In this document: piece by piece, positions 36,335 through 45,272 of the stretch | Numbering within the stretch: position 1 is the first letter of the stretch | Layout: each line of letters begins with the position of its first letter | Source: Stutzerimonas stutzeri | Lineage (GTDB): Bacteria; Pseudomonadota; Gammaproteobacteria; Pseudomonadales; Pseudomonadaceae | NCBI RefSeq assembly: GCF_024448985.1 | Contig: NZ_JAMOII010000001.1 | Span: forward strand, 186,001 to 250,000 | Direction of reading: 5' to 3' | Length of the DNA: 64,000 nucleotides | Notes under the pieces: generated by a model | The model's database searches: none | Told to the model about the DNA's origin: nothing | The model's input: only the letters and a program-made list of their open reading frames with translations | Program-made: the position numbers and the translations under genes

Positions 36335-38464
36335 ATGGCGCGGGCACAAGCCAAATCACAACCTCGTACCCGCACACTGCTGGTGGTGGACGATCGCGAA
36401 GCGAATCTGGTGGCTATGGAAGCCCTGCTAGGTGATGGCGACTGGCAGGTGCATACGGTCAACTCCGGCGAGGCTGCGTTGCAGGCGCTGCTTGATCTGG
36501 ACGTGGAACTGGTTTTGCTGGACGTGCAAATGCCAGGCATGGATGGCTTCGAAGTGGCGCGCCTGATGCGCGGCAGCCCCCATACACGTTACACACCGAT
36601 CATCTTCGTCTCGGCCATCGCGCATACCCGCGAGTCGGTGCTGCGCGGTTACGCAACGGGTGCAGTTGACTTCATCCTCAAGCCGTTCGATCCGCAGGTG
36701 CTCAAGCACAAGATCAACACCCTGCTCAGTCATGAACACAACCGACGCGATCTGCAATTGCTGACTCAGCAGCTCGACAGCGCGCGCGCCTTCAATGCCT
36801 CGGTGCTGAACAACGCTGCCGAAGGCATCCTGGTGGTGGGCGAGGATGGCTATATCAGTTTCGCCAATCCGGCGATCGCGCAGATGCTGCACACCAATGT
36901 CGATGATCTGCAGGGCACGGCGCTGGTCGATCATCTGGCGTCCCCGCAAATGCCTGAAGTCTGGCGCGATACTGACTTCTACAAACAGTGGCGTAGCGGC
37001 AATACCTACCGTCTGCACGAGGCGCAGCTCTACACCGCCAATGGCGGTACCTTGCCGGTTGCCTTGTCTTCGTCGCCACTGCCTCGCCAACAGCGCTCGA
37101 TGGTGGTGATCGCGCTGGACATGTCGGTGGTGCGCAACCTCCACGTCCAGCTGGAAACCCAGGCGGTAACCGATTCGCTGACCGGGCTGCTGAATCGGCG
37201 TGGGTTTCATCAGGCGCTGGAGTCGGCCTTGGCGCGGATCGATCGGAACGGCAAGCGCATGGCCATCCTTTATATCGACCTCGACGGCTTCAAGCGCATC
37301 AACGACTCGCTAGGCCACGATGCCGGCGACGAGATTCTTTGCCGCGTCGCGCGGGTGCTGGAAGCCTGCATGCGTCCCTACGACATCATCGCGCGGATGG
37401 GCGGGGACGAATTCACCGCCTTGCTGGATTCTCTCGATCATCCCGAAGACGCGGCGAAAGTCGCGGAGAAGCTTATCGAGCTGATTTCGGTCCGACACAC
37501 CATCAACGGCACCGATGTGACTTTGGGCGCCAGTATCGGCATCGCCCATTTTCCCGATTGCGGGCAGAGCGTCGAAGAACTGCTTCGCTCGGCGGACATG
37601 GCCATGTATGAAGCCAAGCGCGCCGGGCGTCAGCAATACCGCTTCTTCTCCAGCGAAATGAATGGCCGCGCCCATGCGCGTCTGATGATGGAGGAAAACC
37701 TGCGCAGCACCATCGAGCGCAATGGTTTCGCGCTGGCCTATCAGCCGCAGATAGAACTCAAGACCGGCGAGCTGCGCGGATTCGAGGCCTTGCTGCGCTG
37801 GGACTTTGCCGGACGCGGCGAAGTCGAACCCAACGTCTTCATTCCCTTGCTGGAGGAGACTCGACTGATCGATCGGGTTGGCGAATGGGCGCTACGTGAA
37901 GGGCTGGCTCAATGTCGGGATTGGCGCGAGCGATTCGGCGACAAGCTGATACTGAGTTTCAACGTCAGCCCGGTGCAGTTTGCCCGGGCTGGACTGATAG
38001 GCGAACTGCGCCGTCTGCTCGACGAATACCAACTGGATCCTCGCCAGTTGGAGCTGGAGGTCACCGAAGGCGCGCTGATGCAGGATCTGGAGCAGAGCTG
38101 TGACAAGCTTCGGCAATTGCGGGAGCTTGGCGTCAAGGTCGCGGTTGACGACTTTGGCACCGGCTATTCGTCACTGGCCTACCTGCGCCATTTCGATCTG
38201 GATACGCTGAAGATCGACCGGTTGTTCATTGCCAATATGCTCGACTCGCCCCGTGACGCGGCGGTGGTCAGCACCATCATCGACCTGGGACGGAACCTGG
38301 AGTTGGAAGTGATCGCCGAGGGGGTTGAGACCCTGGCCCAGCGCGATTGGCTGATTGCTCATGGCTGCCAGGTCATGCAGGGCTTTCTGGTGGCGCCGGG
38401 CTTGGTCGTCGAGGACGCCCTGGTCTTTCCTCGGCGCGTAGATTGGCAACAGCTCGACCGGTAA
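36335..38464 (+). CDS. REC-PAS-GGDEF-EAL response regulator
   Basis: 709 residues. Receiver (about 14-130: VVDDREANL, LLDVQMPGMDGFE, ILKPFD), PAS (about 150-265), GGDEF (MGGDEF intact) and EAL domain (FEALLRW, FNVSPVQFA, VTEGALMQD, VDDFGTGYSSL, IDRLFIANM). Both catalytic domains keep their signatures, so it may make and break c-di-GMP. The gene starts 97 bases after the hybrid kinase on the same strand, a likely kinase-regulator pair. Confidence 0.93.
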   Translation: MARAQAKSQPRTRTLLVVDDREANLVAMEALLGDGDWQVHTVNSGEAALQALLDLDVELVLLDVQMPGMDGFEVARLMRGSPHTRYTPIIFVSAIAHTRESVLRGYATGAVDFILKPFDPQVLKHKINTLLSHEHNRRDLQLLTQQLDSARAFNASVLNNAAEGILVVGEDGYISFANPAIAQMLHTNVDDLQGTALVDHLASPQMPEVWRDTDFYKQWRSGNTYRLHEAQLYTANGGTLPVALSSSPLPRQQRSMVVIALDMSVVRNLHVQLETQAVTDSLTGLLNRRGFHQALESALARIDRNGKRMAILYIDLDGFKRINDSLGHDAGDEILCRVARVLEACMRPYDIIARMGGDEFTALLDSLDHPEDAAKVAEKLIELISVRHTINGTDVTLGASIGIAHFPDCGQSVEELLRSADMAMYEAKRAGRQQYRFFSSEMNGRAHARLMMEENLRSTIERNGFALAYQPQIELKTGELRGFEALLRWDFAGRGEVEPNVFIPLLEETRLIDRVGEWALREGLAQCRDWRERFGDKLILSFNVSPVQFARAGLIGELRRLLDEYQLDPRQLELEVTEGALMQDLEQSCDKLRQLRELGVKVAVDDFGTGYSSLAYLRHFDLDTLKIDRLFIANMLDSPRDAAVVSTIIDLGRNLELEVIAEGVETLAQRDWLIAHGCQVMQGFLVAPGLVVEDALVFPRRVDWQQLDR

Positions 38465-38482
38465 CGTCGGCCGCTGCCAGGT

Positions 38483-39400
38483 TCAACGGAGCGGCTGCCT
38501 CGGCGGATACTGTCGATGCAGCTCTTCGAGCCTAGCGTCCTTTTCGCTCCATAGCTCGTTGACCCATTCCTGAAAGCTGAGTCGATAACCCTCATCCTGA
38601 TCGTAACTACGATGCAGGAATTCGGCCGGGATGGGTTGCGAGTCGATGCGCATGACCACCTGGCCGATCCGGCCGCAGAGCAGATCCCAGAAGCTCGGAT
38701 TGCCATTCGGGTAGTGGATGGTGACGTTAATCAGCGAAGTCAGTTGCTCACCCATCGCATCGATCACGAATGCGATGCCGCCAGCTCTGGGTTTGAGCAG
38801 GTAGCGATAGGGCGAGGCCTGTTCGGTGTGCTTGTCCTCGGTGAAGCGCGTGCCCTCGAGAAAGTTGAACACGGACACCGGGTTGGTCCGGTAGCGCTCG
38901 CAGGCCTTGCGGGTCGTGGCCAGATCCTGGCCGCGCTTTTCCGGGTACTTGGTCAGGTACTCCTTCGTGAAGCGTTTCATGAAGGGAAACTCCAGGGCCC
39001 ACCAGCACAGGCCAATGACCGGTACCCAAATCAGCTCCTGTTTGAGGAAAAACTTCAGGATCGGCATTTGCCGGTTCAGTTGGTACTGCAGCATCAGGAT
39101 ATCGGCCCAGCTCTGGTGGTTGCTGGTGACCAGATATGAATGCTGCATGTCGACCTTTTCCAGCCCCTGCACATCCCATTCGGTGCGCCGCACCAGGTCC
39201 ATCCAGAAGCCATTGACCGCCATCCATGACTCAGCAATCCAGTGCATGCCAAAGCGCAGCGCACGCTGAACGCGAGGAATCGGCAGCGCCAGTTTTAGCA
39301 GCGAAAGGAAGAACAGCGGCCAGCACCAGAACAGCGTGTTCAGCGCCAGGGTCAGGCCAGCGAGGATGCCTCGCAGGGGCGCGGGAAGGAAGCTCAGCAT
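38483..39400 (-). CDS. Membrane acyltransferase (YihG-like, LPLAT family)
   Basis: 305 residues from MLSFLPAPLRG at 39400. A hydrophobic N-terminus (LALNTLFWCWPLFFLSLLKLALP) is followed by HX4D (NHQSWADI), then FPFMKRFTKEYL, NFLEGTRFTEDK and GIAFVIDAMG. It matches the E. coli YihG/lysophosphatidic acid acyltransferase group, which acylates lysophospholipids. An upstream ATG in the same frame would add 23 residues of non-membrane sequence and was rejected. It converges on the GGDEF/EAL gene. Confidence 0.87.
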   Translation of the reverse strand: MLSFLPAPLRGILAGLTLALNTLFWCWPLFFLSLLKLALPIPRVQRALRFGMHWIAESWMAVNGFWMDLVRRTEWDVQGLEKVDMQHSYLVTSNHQSWADILMLQYQLNRQMPILKFFLKQELIWVPVIGLCWWALEFPFMKRFTKEYLTKYPEKRGQDLATTRKACERYRTNPVSVFNFLEGTRFTEDKHTEQASPYRYLLKPRAGGIAFVIDAMGEQLTSLINVTIHYPNGNPSFWDLLCGRIGQVVMRIDSQPIPAEFLHRSYDQDEGYRLSFQEWVNELWSEKDARLEELHRQYPPRQPLR

Positions 39401-39480
39401 AAGTTGTCTCGTCGATACGGCTGATTCGAGGCGCCAAGGGTAGCGATTGCGCGCCGAACTGCAAGTCACTGGCCGCAGGC

Positions 39481-39529
39481 GATAGGCGATAGGCGATAGG
39501 CGATAGGCGATAGGCGATAGGCGATAGGC
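39481..39529 (+). repeat. GATAGGC tandem array, seven copies
   Basis: Seven perfect tandem copies of the 7-bp unit GATAGGC, then GAGAAGC, TTGAAGC and CTGAAGC. Located upstream of the acyltransferase gene, within the region that follows pta. Confidence 0.95.
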
Positions 39530-39562
39530 GAGAAGCTTGAAGCCTGAAGCGATCCGAGCGAG

Positions 39563-39696
39563 CGTAGGGTGGGCCGGGCGGCGCTCCGCTTCAGCCCACC
39601 AGAGCTTCTCAAGCGAGTGGTGGCTGAAGCGGAGCGCCGCCGGCCCACTTTTTAGGGTAGTGGGGCGCGCCTTGGTGGGCTGAAGCCCACCCTACG
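39563..39696. repeat. 134-bp inverted-repeat element with CGTAGGGTGGGC ends
   Basis: The ends CGTAGGGTGGGC and GCCCACCCTACG are perfect 12-bp inverted repeats. Inside, a near-perfect inverted repeat of about 30 bp (39565-39600 against 39618-39649) and a smaller palindrome GGTGGGCT/AGCCCACC (39674-39691) are present. It resembles REP/BIME elements common in pseudomonads. It carries no gene and lies between two heptamer arrays. Confidence 0.8.
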
Positions 39697-39737
39697 GATT
39701 TGGCTGGCCTTGGCATCGCTAGTGGGCTGAAACTCTT

Positions 39738-39772
39738 GCTTCAAGCTTCAAGCTTCAAGCTTCAAGCTTCAG
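39738..39772 (+). repeat. GCTTCAA tandem array running into pta
   Basis: Four perfect copies of GCTTCAA at 39738-39765, then GCTTCAG. On the minus strand the repeat unit supplies the last codons and the stop of pta (GAA GCT TGA). Confidence 0.9.
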
Positions 39773-41870
39773 GCTTGTCGCCAGCGCTATCGGCCTGTAG
39801 CGCGGTGAGTGCGATGGTGAAGACGATATCATCCACCAGTGCGCCGCGGGACAGGTCGTTCACCGGCTTGCGCAGGCCTTGCAGCATTGGCCCGACGCTG
39901 ATCACGTTGGCGCTACGCTGAACCGCCTTGTAGGTGGTGTTGCCGGTGTTCAGGTCAGGGAAGATGAACACGGTCGCCTGACCGGCAACCAGGCTGTTCG
40001 GCGCCTTCTGTTTGCCAACGCTGGCGACCGACGCGGCGTCATACTGCAACGGGCCGTCGATTGGCAGGTTGGGTGCGCGTTCCTGGGCGATGCGTGTGGC
40101 TTCAGCGACTTTCTCTACCTCGGCGCCGCTGCCGGACGTTCCGGTGGAGTAACTGATCATGGCTACACGTGGATTCACCCCAAGGGCGACGGCCGACTCG
40201 GCACTCTGCAGGGCAATTTCCGCAAGCTCCGTAGCGCTCGGGTTGGGATTGACCGCGCAGTCGCCGTAGACCAGTACCTGATCCGGCAGCAGCATGAAGA
40301 ACACCGAGGACACCAGACTGTAGCCAGGGGCGGTCTTGATCAGCTGGAGCGCCGGGCGAATGGTATTAGCGGTGGTATGCACGGCGCCGGATACCAGGCC
40401 ATCCACCTCATCCAGCGCCAGCATCATGGTGCCGAGCACCACGGTGTCCTTGAGTTGCTCGCGGGCATCGCTGGGGGTGAGTCCTTTCGACTTGCGCATC
40501 TCGCACATGGGCTCGATGTACTGATCGATGATCAGCTCCGGGTCGAGAATCTCCAGGCTGGCCGGCAGGTTGATGCCCTGTTCGCGGGCGACCGTCTGCA
40601 CTTCATCCGGCTTGGCCAGCAGGACGCAACGGGCAATACCTCGTTCCTGGCAGATGGCCGCGGCGCGGATGGTTCGCGGCTCGTTGCCTTCCGGCAGGAC
40701 GATGCGCTTGTTCGCCTGCTGGGCGCGCTTGACCAGCTGGTAGCGAAACGCTGGGGGCGACAGGCGCAACTCGCTGCGCGGCACGCTGAGGCGTGTATGC
40801 AACAGGTCGGGCTGCAGGTGCTTGGCGATGAAATCGGTCACCTGGCTGGCGCGCTCGATGTCATCGGAAGGGGTTTCCTTGTTCAGGCCGAACAGGTTGG
40901 TTGCGGTGTCATAGGAGCCGGTCTGCACGGTCATCACGGGTAGGCCGCGGTCCAGAGCCGCCTTGCACAGTTCGAGGATGCGTGGGTCCGGGGCGAAGTC
41001 GCTGCAGAGCAGCAGGCCCGCGAGTTCGACTCCGTTGAGCGAGGCCAAGCTGGCGGCCAGGATGATGTCGTCTCGGTCACCCGGCGTGACTACCAGCACA
41101 CCAGGCTGGAGCAGCTGCACGGTATTGGGAACTGCACGGGCGCACAGGACGATCTTGCTCACGCGACGATGTTCGGCTTCGCCAGCGTGAAGCACCTTGG
41201 CATTCAGCAGCTGAGCGATGTCGCGGGTGCGCAGGGCGTTCAACTCCTCGGCGAAGGGAATCGCGCCGAGCAGCTGGAAATCTTGGGTGCCGAGCAGCGG
41301 CAGCTGTTCTTTCATGCGTTCGACAAAGGCCGCCACGCCGTCGTCGCTCTTGACCTTATTCAGGACCAAACCGAGCACCTTCGGGTCCTTGGCGCCGCCG
41401 AACAACTGCGCCTGGATTTCGATGCGTTCGGCCAGGCGCTTGAGCGTGTCGTTGCCCTGCGCGGCGATCAGAATGATTTCCGCATCCAGACTCTTGGCCA
41501 GGTGCGTATTGATTCGCGAGGTGTGGTTGAACTCTCGCGTCGGCACCATGCCCTCGACGATCACGACGTCCTTGCCCGCTGCAACCTCCTGGTAGCGGCT
41601 GACGACATCTTCGAGCAGCAGATCCAGTTCGCCATCGGCCAATTGGCGCTCCACCTGTTCCAGCGGGAGCGGCTCTGGAGAAGTAATGTTCAGTGTGTTT
41701 TCTACCAGCACGCAGGACCGCTCGCGGCCCAGGTCGAGCGGAAAGGGCTGGGCGATGGGCTTGAAGAATCCGACTTTCAGTCCGGCACGTTCCAAGGCAC
41801 GAATCAGGCCGAGGCTGATGGAGTTGAGGCCGCCACCGAAACCGCAGGGGGCGAGGAAGAGCGTGTGCAT
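39762..41870 (-). CDS. pta: Phosphate acetyltransferase
   Basis: 702 residues, the long Pta form. N-terminal P-loop-like domain (HTLFLAPCGFGGGLNS), central DRTGG-like region (VTPGDRDDIILAA), and C-terminal PTA catalytic domain (RIVLPEGNEPRTIRAA, EVDGLVSGAVHTTANTIRPAL, YGDCAVNPNP, SYSTGTSGSG). It interconverts acetyl-CoA and acetyl phosphate. It follows ackA on the same strand with a 105-base gap, forming the acetate pathway operon. The C-terminus ends inside a heptamer array, a sign that repeat expansion can reach the gene end. Confidence 0.95.
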   Translation of the reverse strand: MHTLFLAPCGFGGGLNSISLGLIRALERAGLKVGFFKPIAQPFPLDLGRERSCVLVENTLNITSPEPLPLEQVERQLADGELDLLLEDVVSRYQEVAAGKDVVIVEGMVPTREFNHTSRINTHLAKSLDAEIILIAAQGNDTLKRLAERIEIQAQLFGGAKDPKVLGLVLNKVKSDDGVAAFVERMKEQLPLLGTQDFQLLGAIPFAEELNALRTRDIAQLLNAKVLHAGEAEHRRVSKIVLCARAVPNTVQLLQPGVLVVTPGDRDDIILAASLASLNGVELAGLLLCSDFAPDPRILELCKAALDRGLPVMTVQTGSYDTATNLFGLNKETPSDDIERASQVTDFIAKHLQPDLLHTRLSVPRSELRLSPPAFRYQLVKRAQQANKRIVLPEGNEPRTIRAAAICQERGIARCVLLAKPDEVQTVAREQGINLPASLEILDPELIIDQYIEPMCEMRKSKGLTPSDAREQLKDTVVLGTMMLALDEVDGLVSGAVHTTANTIRPALQLIKTAPGYSLVSSVFFMLLPDQVLVYGDCAVNPNPSATELAEIALQSAESAVALGVNPRVAMISYSTGTSGSGAEVEKVAEATRIAQERAPNLPIDGPLQYDAASVASVGKQKAPNSLVAGQATVFIFPDLNTGNTTYKAVQRSANVISVGPMLQGLRKPVNDLSRGALVDDIVFTIALTALQADSAGDKPEA

Positions 41871-41975
41871 GGTGATCTCCTGTCGAACAAAGGGCGAAGG
41901 CGATACTGAGTAGATGAAACCCGACGCCTTTCTCGGTCGTCGGGTTTGCAGAGGCGCGTTCGTGTCGGCGGGTTG

Positions 41976-43163
41976 TCAGGCGTCGAGGATTGCCAGCGTG
42001 TCCAGCGCGATCTGGCGTTCTTCATTGGTGGGAACGACCAGGACGCGCGGGCTGCCTGCGGCCTGGATTTCTCCACCAACGCCGCGGGTGCAGCGCGCGT
42101 TGGCTTCTTCGTCGAGTTGGAAGTTGAACAGCTTGAGGTGTTCCAGGGTGCGGCTGCGTACGGCTACGGAGTTCTCGCCGATGCCGCCAGTGAAAATCAG
42201 GCCGTCGAGCTTCGGCAGGGCGCAGGCCATGCTCGCCAGGGATTTGGCCAGGCGATAGCAGAACACCTCCAGCGCTAGGTTCGCGCCTGCGTGGCCAGCG
42301 ACGCGGGCTTCATGAAGTGTACGCAGGTCGTTAGACAGGCCAGACAGGCCTTTCAGACCGCTGTCGTGGTTAAGCATGCGGTCGATCTGCTCGAGGCTCC
42401 AGCCCAGCGTGCGGTTCAGGTAGCTGTGTAGGTTGGGATCGACGTCGCCGCTGCGCGTGCCCATCACCAGACCTTCCAGTGGCGTCAGGCCCATGCTGGT
42501 GTCGCGGCTTTCGCCGTTGACGATGGCGCAGGTCGAGCAACCATTGCCCAGGTGCGCGGTCAGCCAGCAGCTGTCGTCCGCTGCCAGCCCGGTCATTTCA
42601 GCGGCACGCTTGCTGACATAGTTGTGGCTGGTGCCGTGGAAACCATAGCGGCGGACGTTGTGCTCCTTGTAAAGGAACTCGGGCACGGCGTAACGGAAGG
42701 CGTGTTCGGGCATGGTCTGGTGAAACGCCGTATCGAATACGCTGACTTGCGGCAGGGTAGGGAACAGTGTGATGGCGGCTTCGATGCCGACCAGGTTGGC
42801 CGGGTTGTGCAGCGGGGCCAGCTGAGCGCTGTCACGGATGGCTTTGAGCACATGCTCGTCGATCAGGCTGGAGCCGGTGAAATGTTCACCGCCATGAACG
42901 ACTCGATGCCCGATGCCGTCTAGCTTGCCGCCAGCCGCTTCCTGCGCGAGCGGTAGCAGTTGCTCCAGCGCGGCGCGATGGTCGGCGCCCGGGATCTCCA
43001 GTGTCTGCTTGTCGTCTCCCCGTTGCCAGTGAAGCACCGCTTCAGGACTGCCTATACGTTCTGCCAGGCCTTGCAGAGGGAAGGTCGCTTGCGTTTCGCT
43101 GACCAGTGCGAATTTGATCGACGAACTGCCGCAGTTAATCACCAGAATGTTTCGAGCCGACAT
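41976..43163 (-). CDS. ackA: Acetate kinase
   Basis: 395 residues. Motifs: [69 protein letters not shown] in two parts, and FTGGIGENS. It makes acetyl phosphate from acetate and ATP, or ATP in reverse. First gene of the ackA-pta unit. The promoter should lie in 43164-43392, which has an AT-rich patch (GCATTAATTATTGG) close to its start. Confidence 0.96.
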   Translation of the reverse strand: MSARNILVINCGSSSIKFALVSETQATFPLQGLAERIGSPEAVLHWQRGDDKQTLEIPGADHRAALEQLLPLAQEAAGGKLDGIGHRVVHGGEHFTGSSLIDEHVLKAIRDSAQLAPLHNPANLVGIEAAITLFPTLPQVSVFDTAFHQTMPEHAFRYAVPEFLYKEHNVRRYGFHGTSHNYVSKRAAEMTGLAADDSCWLTAHLGNGCSTCAIVNGESRDTSMGLTPLEGLVMGTRSGDVDPNLHSYLNRTLGWSLEQIDRMLNHDSGLKGLSGLSNDLRTLHEARVAGHAGANLALEVFCYRLAKSLASMACALPKLDGLIFTGGIGENSVAVRSRTLEHLKLFNFQLDEEANARCTRGVGGEIQAAGSPRVLVVPTNEERQIALDTLAILDA

Positions 43164-43392
43164 CGGTGCTCCTTGGAACGCGCATTAATTATTGGAAGTT
43201 TCGCTTAGCTTGCGTGACGGGATACTGACATAGCTCATGACTGACCGATGCTCTCCAAAGGTTGTATGCGGCACTCGCATCCTAAGGTTTTGTCAACCAG
43301 TTGCTGGTCCCGTTTATCCGGGCTCGGTTCGCAATCGCCGCAGCTCGCGGTTAAACTTCGACATCACATTCCCTAGCAAAAGGTTTTGCCTC

Positions 43393-43878
43393 ATGCAGAT
43401 TGCCGCGAACAAGGCTGTGTCAATCGACTACACACTCACCAACGACGCTGGTGAGGTAATCGACAGCTCGGCCGGCGGCGCGCCGCTGGTCTACCTGCAC
43501 GGTGCAGGCAACATCATCTCTGGCCTGGAAAAGGCCTTGGAAGGCAAACAGGGCGGTGATCAGGTGACGGTCGCCATCGAGCCGCAGGATGCCTACGGTG
43601 AGTACAGCCCGGAGCTGGTCGCGACGCTCAATCGCGCCATGTTCGAAGGCGTTGACGAGCTGGAAGTCGGCATGCAATTCCACGCATCCGGTCCGGACGG
43701 CGGTATGCAGATCGTCACTATCCGTGATGTCGAAGGCGACGACGTGATCGTTGACGGCAACCATCCGCTGGCTGGTCAGCGCCTGAACTTCGATGTCAAG
43801 ATCGTCGATGTGCGTGATGCCAGCGAAGAAGAAGTCGCCCATGGTCACGTTCATGGCGAAGGTGGCCATCACCACTGA
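43393..43878 (+). CDS. slyD: FKBP-type peptidyl-prolyl isomerase SlyD
   Basis: 161 residues. FKBP part (LTNDAGEVIDSSAGGAPLVYLHGAGNIISGLEKALEG in pieces, PQDAYGEYSPEL) with the IF insert between (about 70-120), and a short His-rich tail (HGHVHGEGGHHH) that could bind nickel or other metals. It acts as folding helper and metallochaperone in the cytoplasm. The start at 43393 (MQIAANKAVS) follows AAAAGG. Confidence 0.92.
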   Translation: MQIAANKAVSIDYTLTNDAGEVIDSSAGGAPLVYLHGAGNIISGLEKALEGKQGGDQVTVAIEPQDAYGEYSPELVATLNRAMFEGVDELEVGMQFHASGPDGGMQIVTIRDVEGDDVIVDGNHPLAGQRLNFDVKIVDVRDASEEEVAHGHVHGEGGHHH

Positions 43879-43932
43879 TCCCCTCGCAGCGAGCGGGTGG
43901 CGACAGGCTCGACCGAGAAGGTCGGGCGACGA

Positions 43933-43962
43933 AGCGCTTCGGTAAAGCCGGAGCGCTTTTTT
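43933..43962 (+). terminator. Rho-independent terminator after slyD
   Basis: A 10-bp stem with one G-T pair (AGCGCTTCGG/CCGGAGCGCT), a 5-base loop, then five or more T. It separates slyD from the peroxidase gene. Confidence 0.9.
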
Positions 43963-43981
43963 ACCCTCTGGAGAAGAGAGA

Positions 43982-44464
43982 ATGAGCGCGTTCCACGATT
44001 TGGTCCTACCCGGCCTCGCTGGCCAGGAGCTGCCCCTCGGGCCGCTTAAAAATCAGCTGACGCTGGTGGTCAATGTGGCTTCCGAGTGCGGCCTGACTCC
44101 TCAGTACGCGGGACTGCAGGCGTTGCATCAGCGTTATCAGGATCGTGGTTTCGGTGTGCTCGGCATTCCCTGCAACCAGTTCGCGGCGCAGGAGCCGGGC
44201 AGCGACGCGGAAATCCTGCAGTTCTGCAACGAGAACTACGGCATCAGTTTTCCGTTGAGCAGCAAGCTCGAGGTCAACGGCCCGCAACGTCATCCGCTCT
44301 ACCGTCTGCTGGCGGGCGAGGGTGCGGATTTCCCCGGTGACATTAGCTGGAATTTCGAGAAGTTTCTCGTCGATAAGGACGGTCGTGTGCTGGCGCGATT
44401 CTCGCCCCGTACCGCCCCGGACGATCCGGCGCTGATCCAGGCGATCGAAAACGCGCTCGCCTGA
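43982..44464 (+). CDS. Glutathione peroxidase family protein
   Basis: 160 residues with the thioredoxin fold. Peroxidatic Cys in NVASECGLTPQYAGLQ (about 36), Gln in GIPCNQFAAQEPG and Trp-Asn in ISWNFEKFLV complete the catalytic tetrad. Bacterial proteins of this type usually use thioredoxin rather than glutathione. GGAG (CTGGAGAAGAGA) precedes the ATG. It sits beside slyD but beyond its terminator. Confidence 0.93.
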   Translation: MSAFHDLVLPGLAGQELPLGPLKNQLTLVVNVASECGLTPQYAGLQALHQRYQDRGFGVLGIPCNQFAAQEPGSDAEILQFCNENYGISFPLSSKLEVNGPQRHPLYRLLAGEGADFPGDISWNFEKFLVDKDGRVLARFSPRTAPDDPALIQAIENALA

Positions 44465-44583
44465 CCCTTCGCTCATCGGGCGCAGCGGTATTTGCCGCTG
44501 CGCTTTCCATCATCGCTAAAAAGCCCCCGCCATCGTCGCGATCGTATCGGCGCAATAAGCCTCATGGATGATGCTGTTCGCAC

Positions 44584-44596
44584 GAGACGACCGGTC
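44584..44596. promoter_or_regulatory. Probable TetR operator, site 1
   Basis: GAGACGACCGGTC, identical to a second copy at 45227-45239. The core ACCGGT is palindromic. It ends 14 bases before the chosen TetR start, suggesting that the regulator represses itself. Confidence 0.65.
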
Positions 44597-44610
44597 ATAT
44601 GCTCGGTTTC

Positions 44611-45207
44611 ATGAACAGCCGAGCTCGAATCGATAAGCGTGAACTGATCCTGGCCAAAGGCGCGCAGGTGATGACCCGTCGTGGCTATCACGGCACTGGC
44701 GTGCTGGAAATCGTCCAGGCTGCCGGTATTCCCAAGGGTTCGTTCTATCACTACTTCGCCAGCAAGGAAGATTTCGCCCTGCAGGCGCTCGACCATCTAT
44801 ATACGCCACGTTTGGCGCGTTACCAGGCTGCGTTGAGCAACCCTGTGTTGAATCCGCGCGCCCGTATTCTTGGCCATTACGCCGAGCTCGTCGCGCATTT
44901 CGCGCGTCAGGAATGCCCTGAATACCATTGCTTCATTGGCAGCCTGAGCTTTGAGATGGCAGAGTTGTCGCAGCCAATCGGGTGTCAGGTGGAAGCCATT
45001 CTGCTGCGCTCTGTCGAAGTGCTCGCGGTCTGCCTCGAACAGGCACGCGATGCCGGTGAAATCGATCAGAGCATCGATTGTCAGGCGCTCGCCGAATTCA
45101 TCGGCAACGCCTGGGAAGGCGCGCTGCTGCGCATGAAGGTGGGCCGCAGTGTCGCGCCGCTGAACAGTTTTCTAACCCAACTGGAGCGTCTGCTGACGCT
45201 TCGCTGA
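44611..45207 (+). CDS. TetR family regulator (NemR-like)
   Basis: 198 residues from the ATG at 44611 (MNSRARIDKRELIL). A DNA-binding helix-turn-helix occupies the first 50 residues (GVLEIVQAAGIPKGSFYHYFASKEDFA), followed by a ligand domain with HCFIGSLSFEMAELS. The cysteine there aligns with the redox-sensing region of E. coli NemR, which responds to electrophiles and hypochlorite. An earlier ATG at 44599 lies only two bases from the operator and has no ribosome-binding site. Its neighbour is an old-yellow-enzyme gene, the usual target. Confidence 0.88.
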   Translation: MNSRARIDKRELILAKGAQVMTRRGYHGTGVLEIVQAAGIPKGSFYHYFASKEDFALQALDHLYTPRLARYQAALSNPVLNPRARILGHYAELVAHFARQECPEYHCFIGSLSFEMAELSQPIGCQVEAILLRSVEVLAVCLEQARDAGEIDQSIDCQALAEFIGNAWEGALLRMKVGRSVAPLNSFLTQLERLLTLR

Positions 45208-45226
45208 TTTTTTTGTGGCGAGTGGT

Positions 45227-45239
45227 GAGACGACCGGTC
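45227..45239. promoter_or_regulatory. Probable TetR operator, site 2
   Basis: GAGACGACCGGTC, the same 13 bases as site 1. Here CGACCGGTCG is a perfect palindrome. It lies in the 65-base gap before the old-yellow-enzyme gene, 33 bases upstream of its start. Confidence 0.65.
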
Positions 45240-45272
45240 GCTTTTGTAACCCGGATCAACAAGGAGATAACG

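Noticed and set aside
39879-40943. A 354-codon frame antisense to pta
   Set aside because: Antisense of a well-conserved pta; composition rich in Gly/His/Gln and no recognisable motif.
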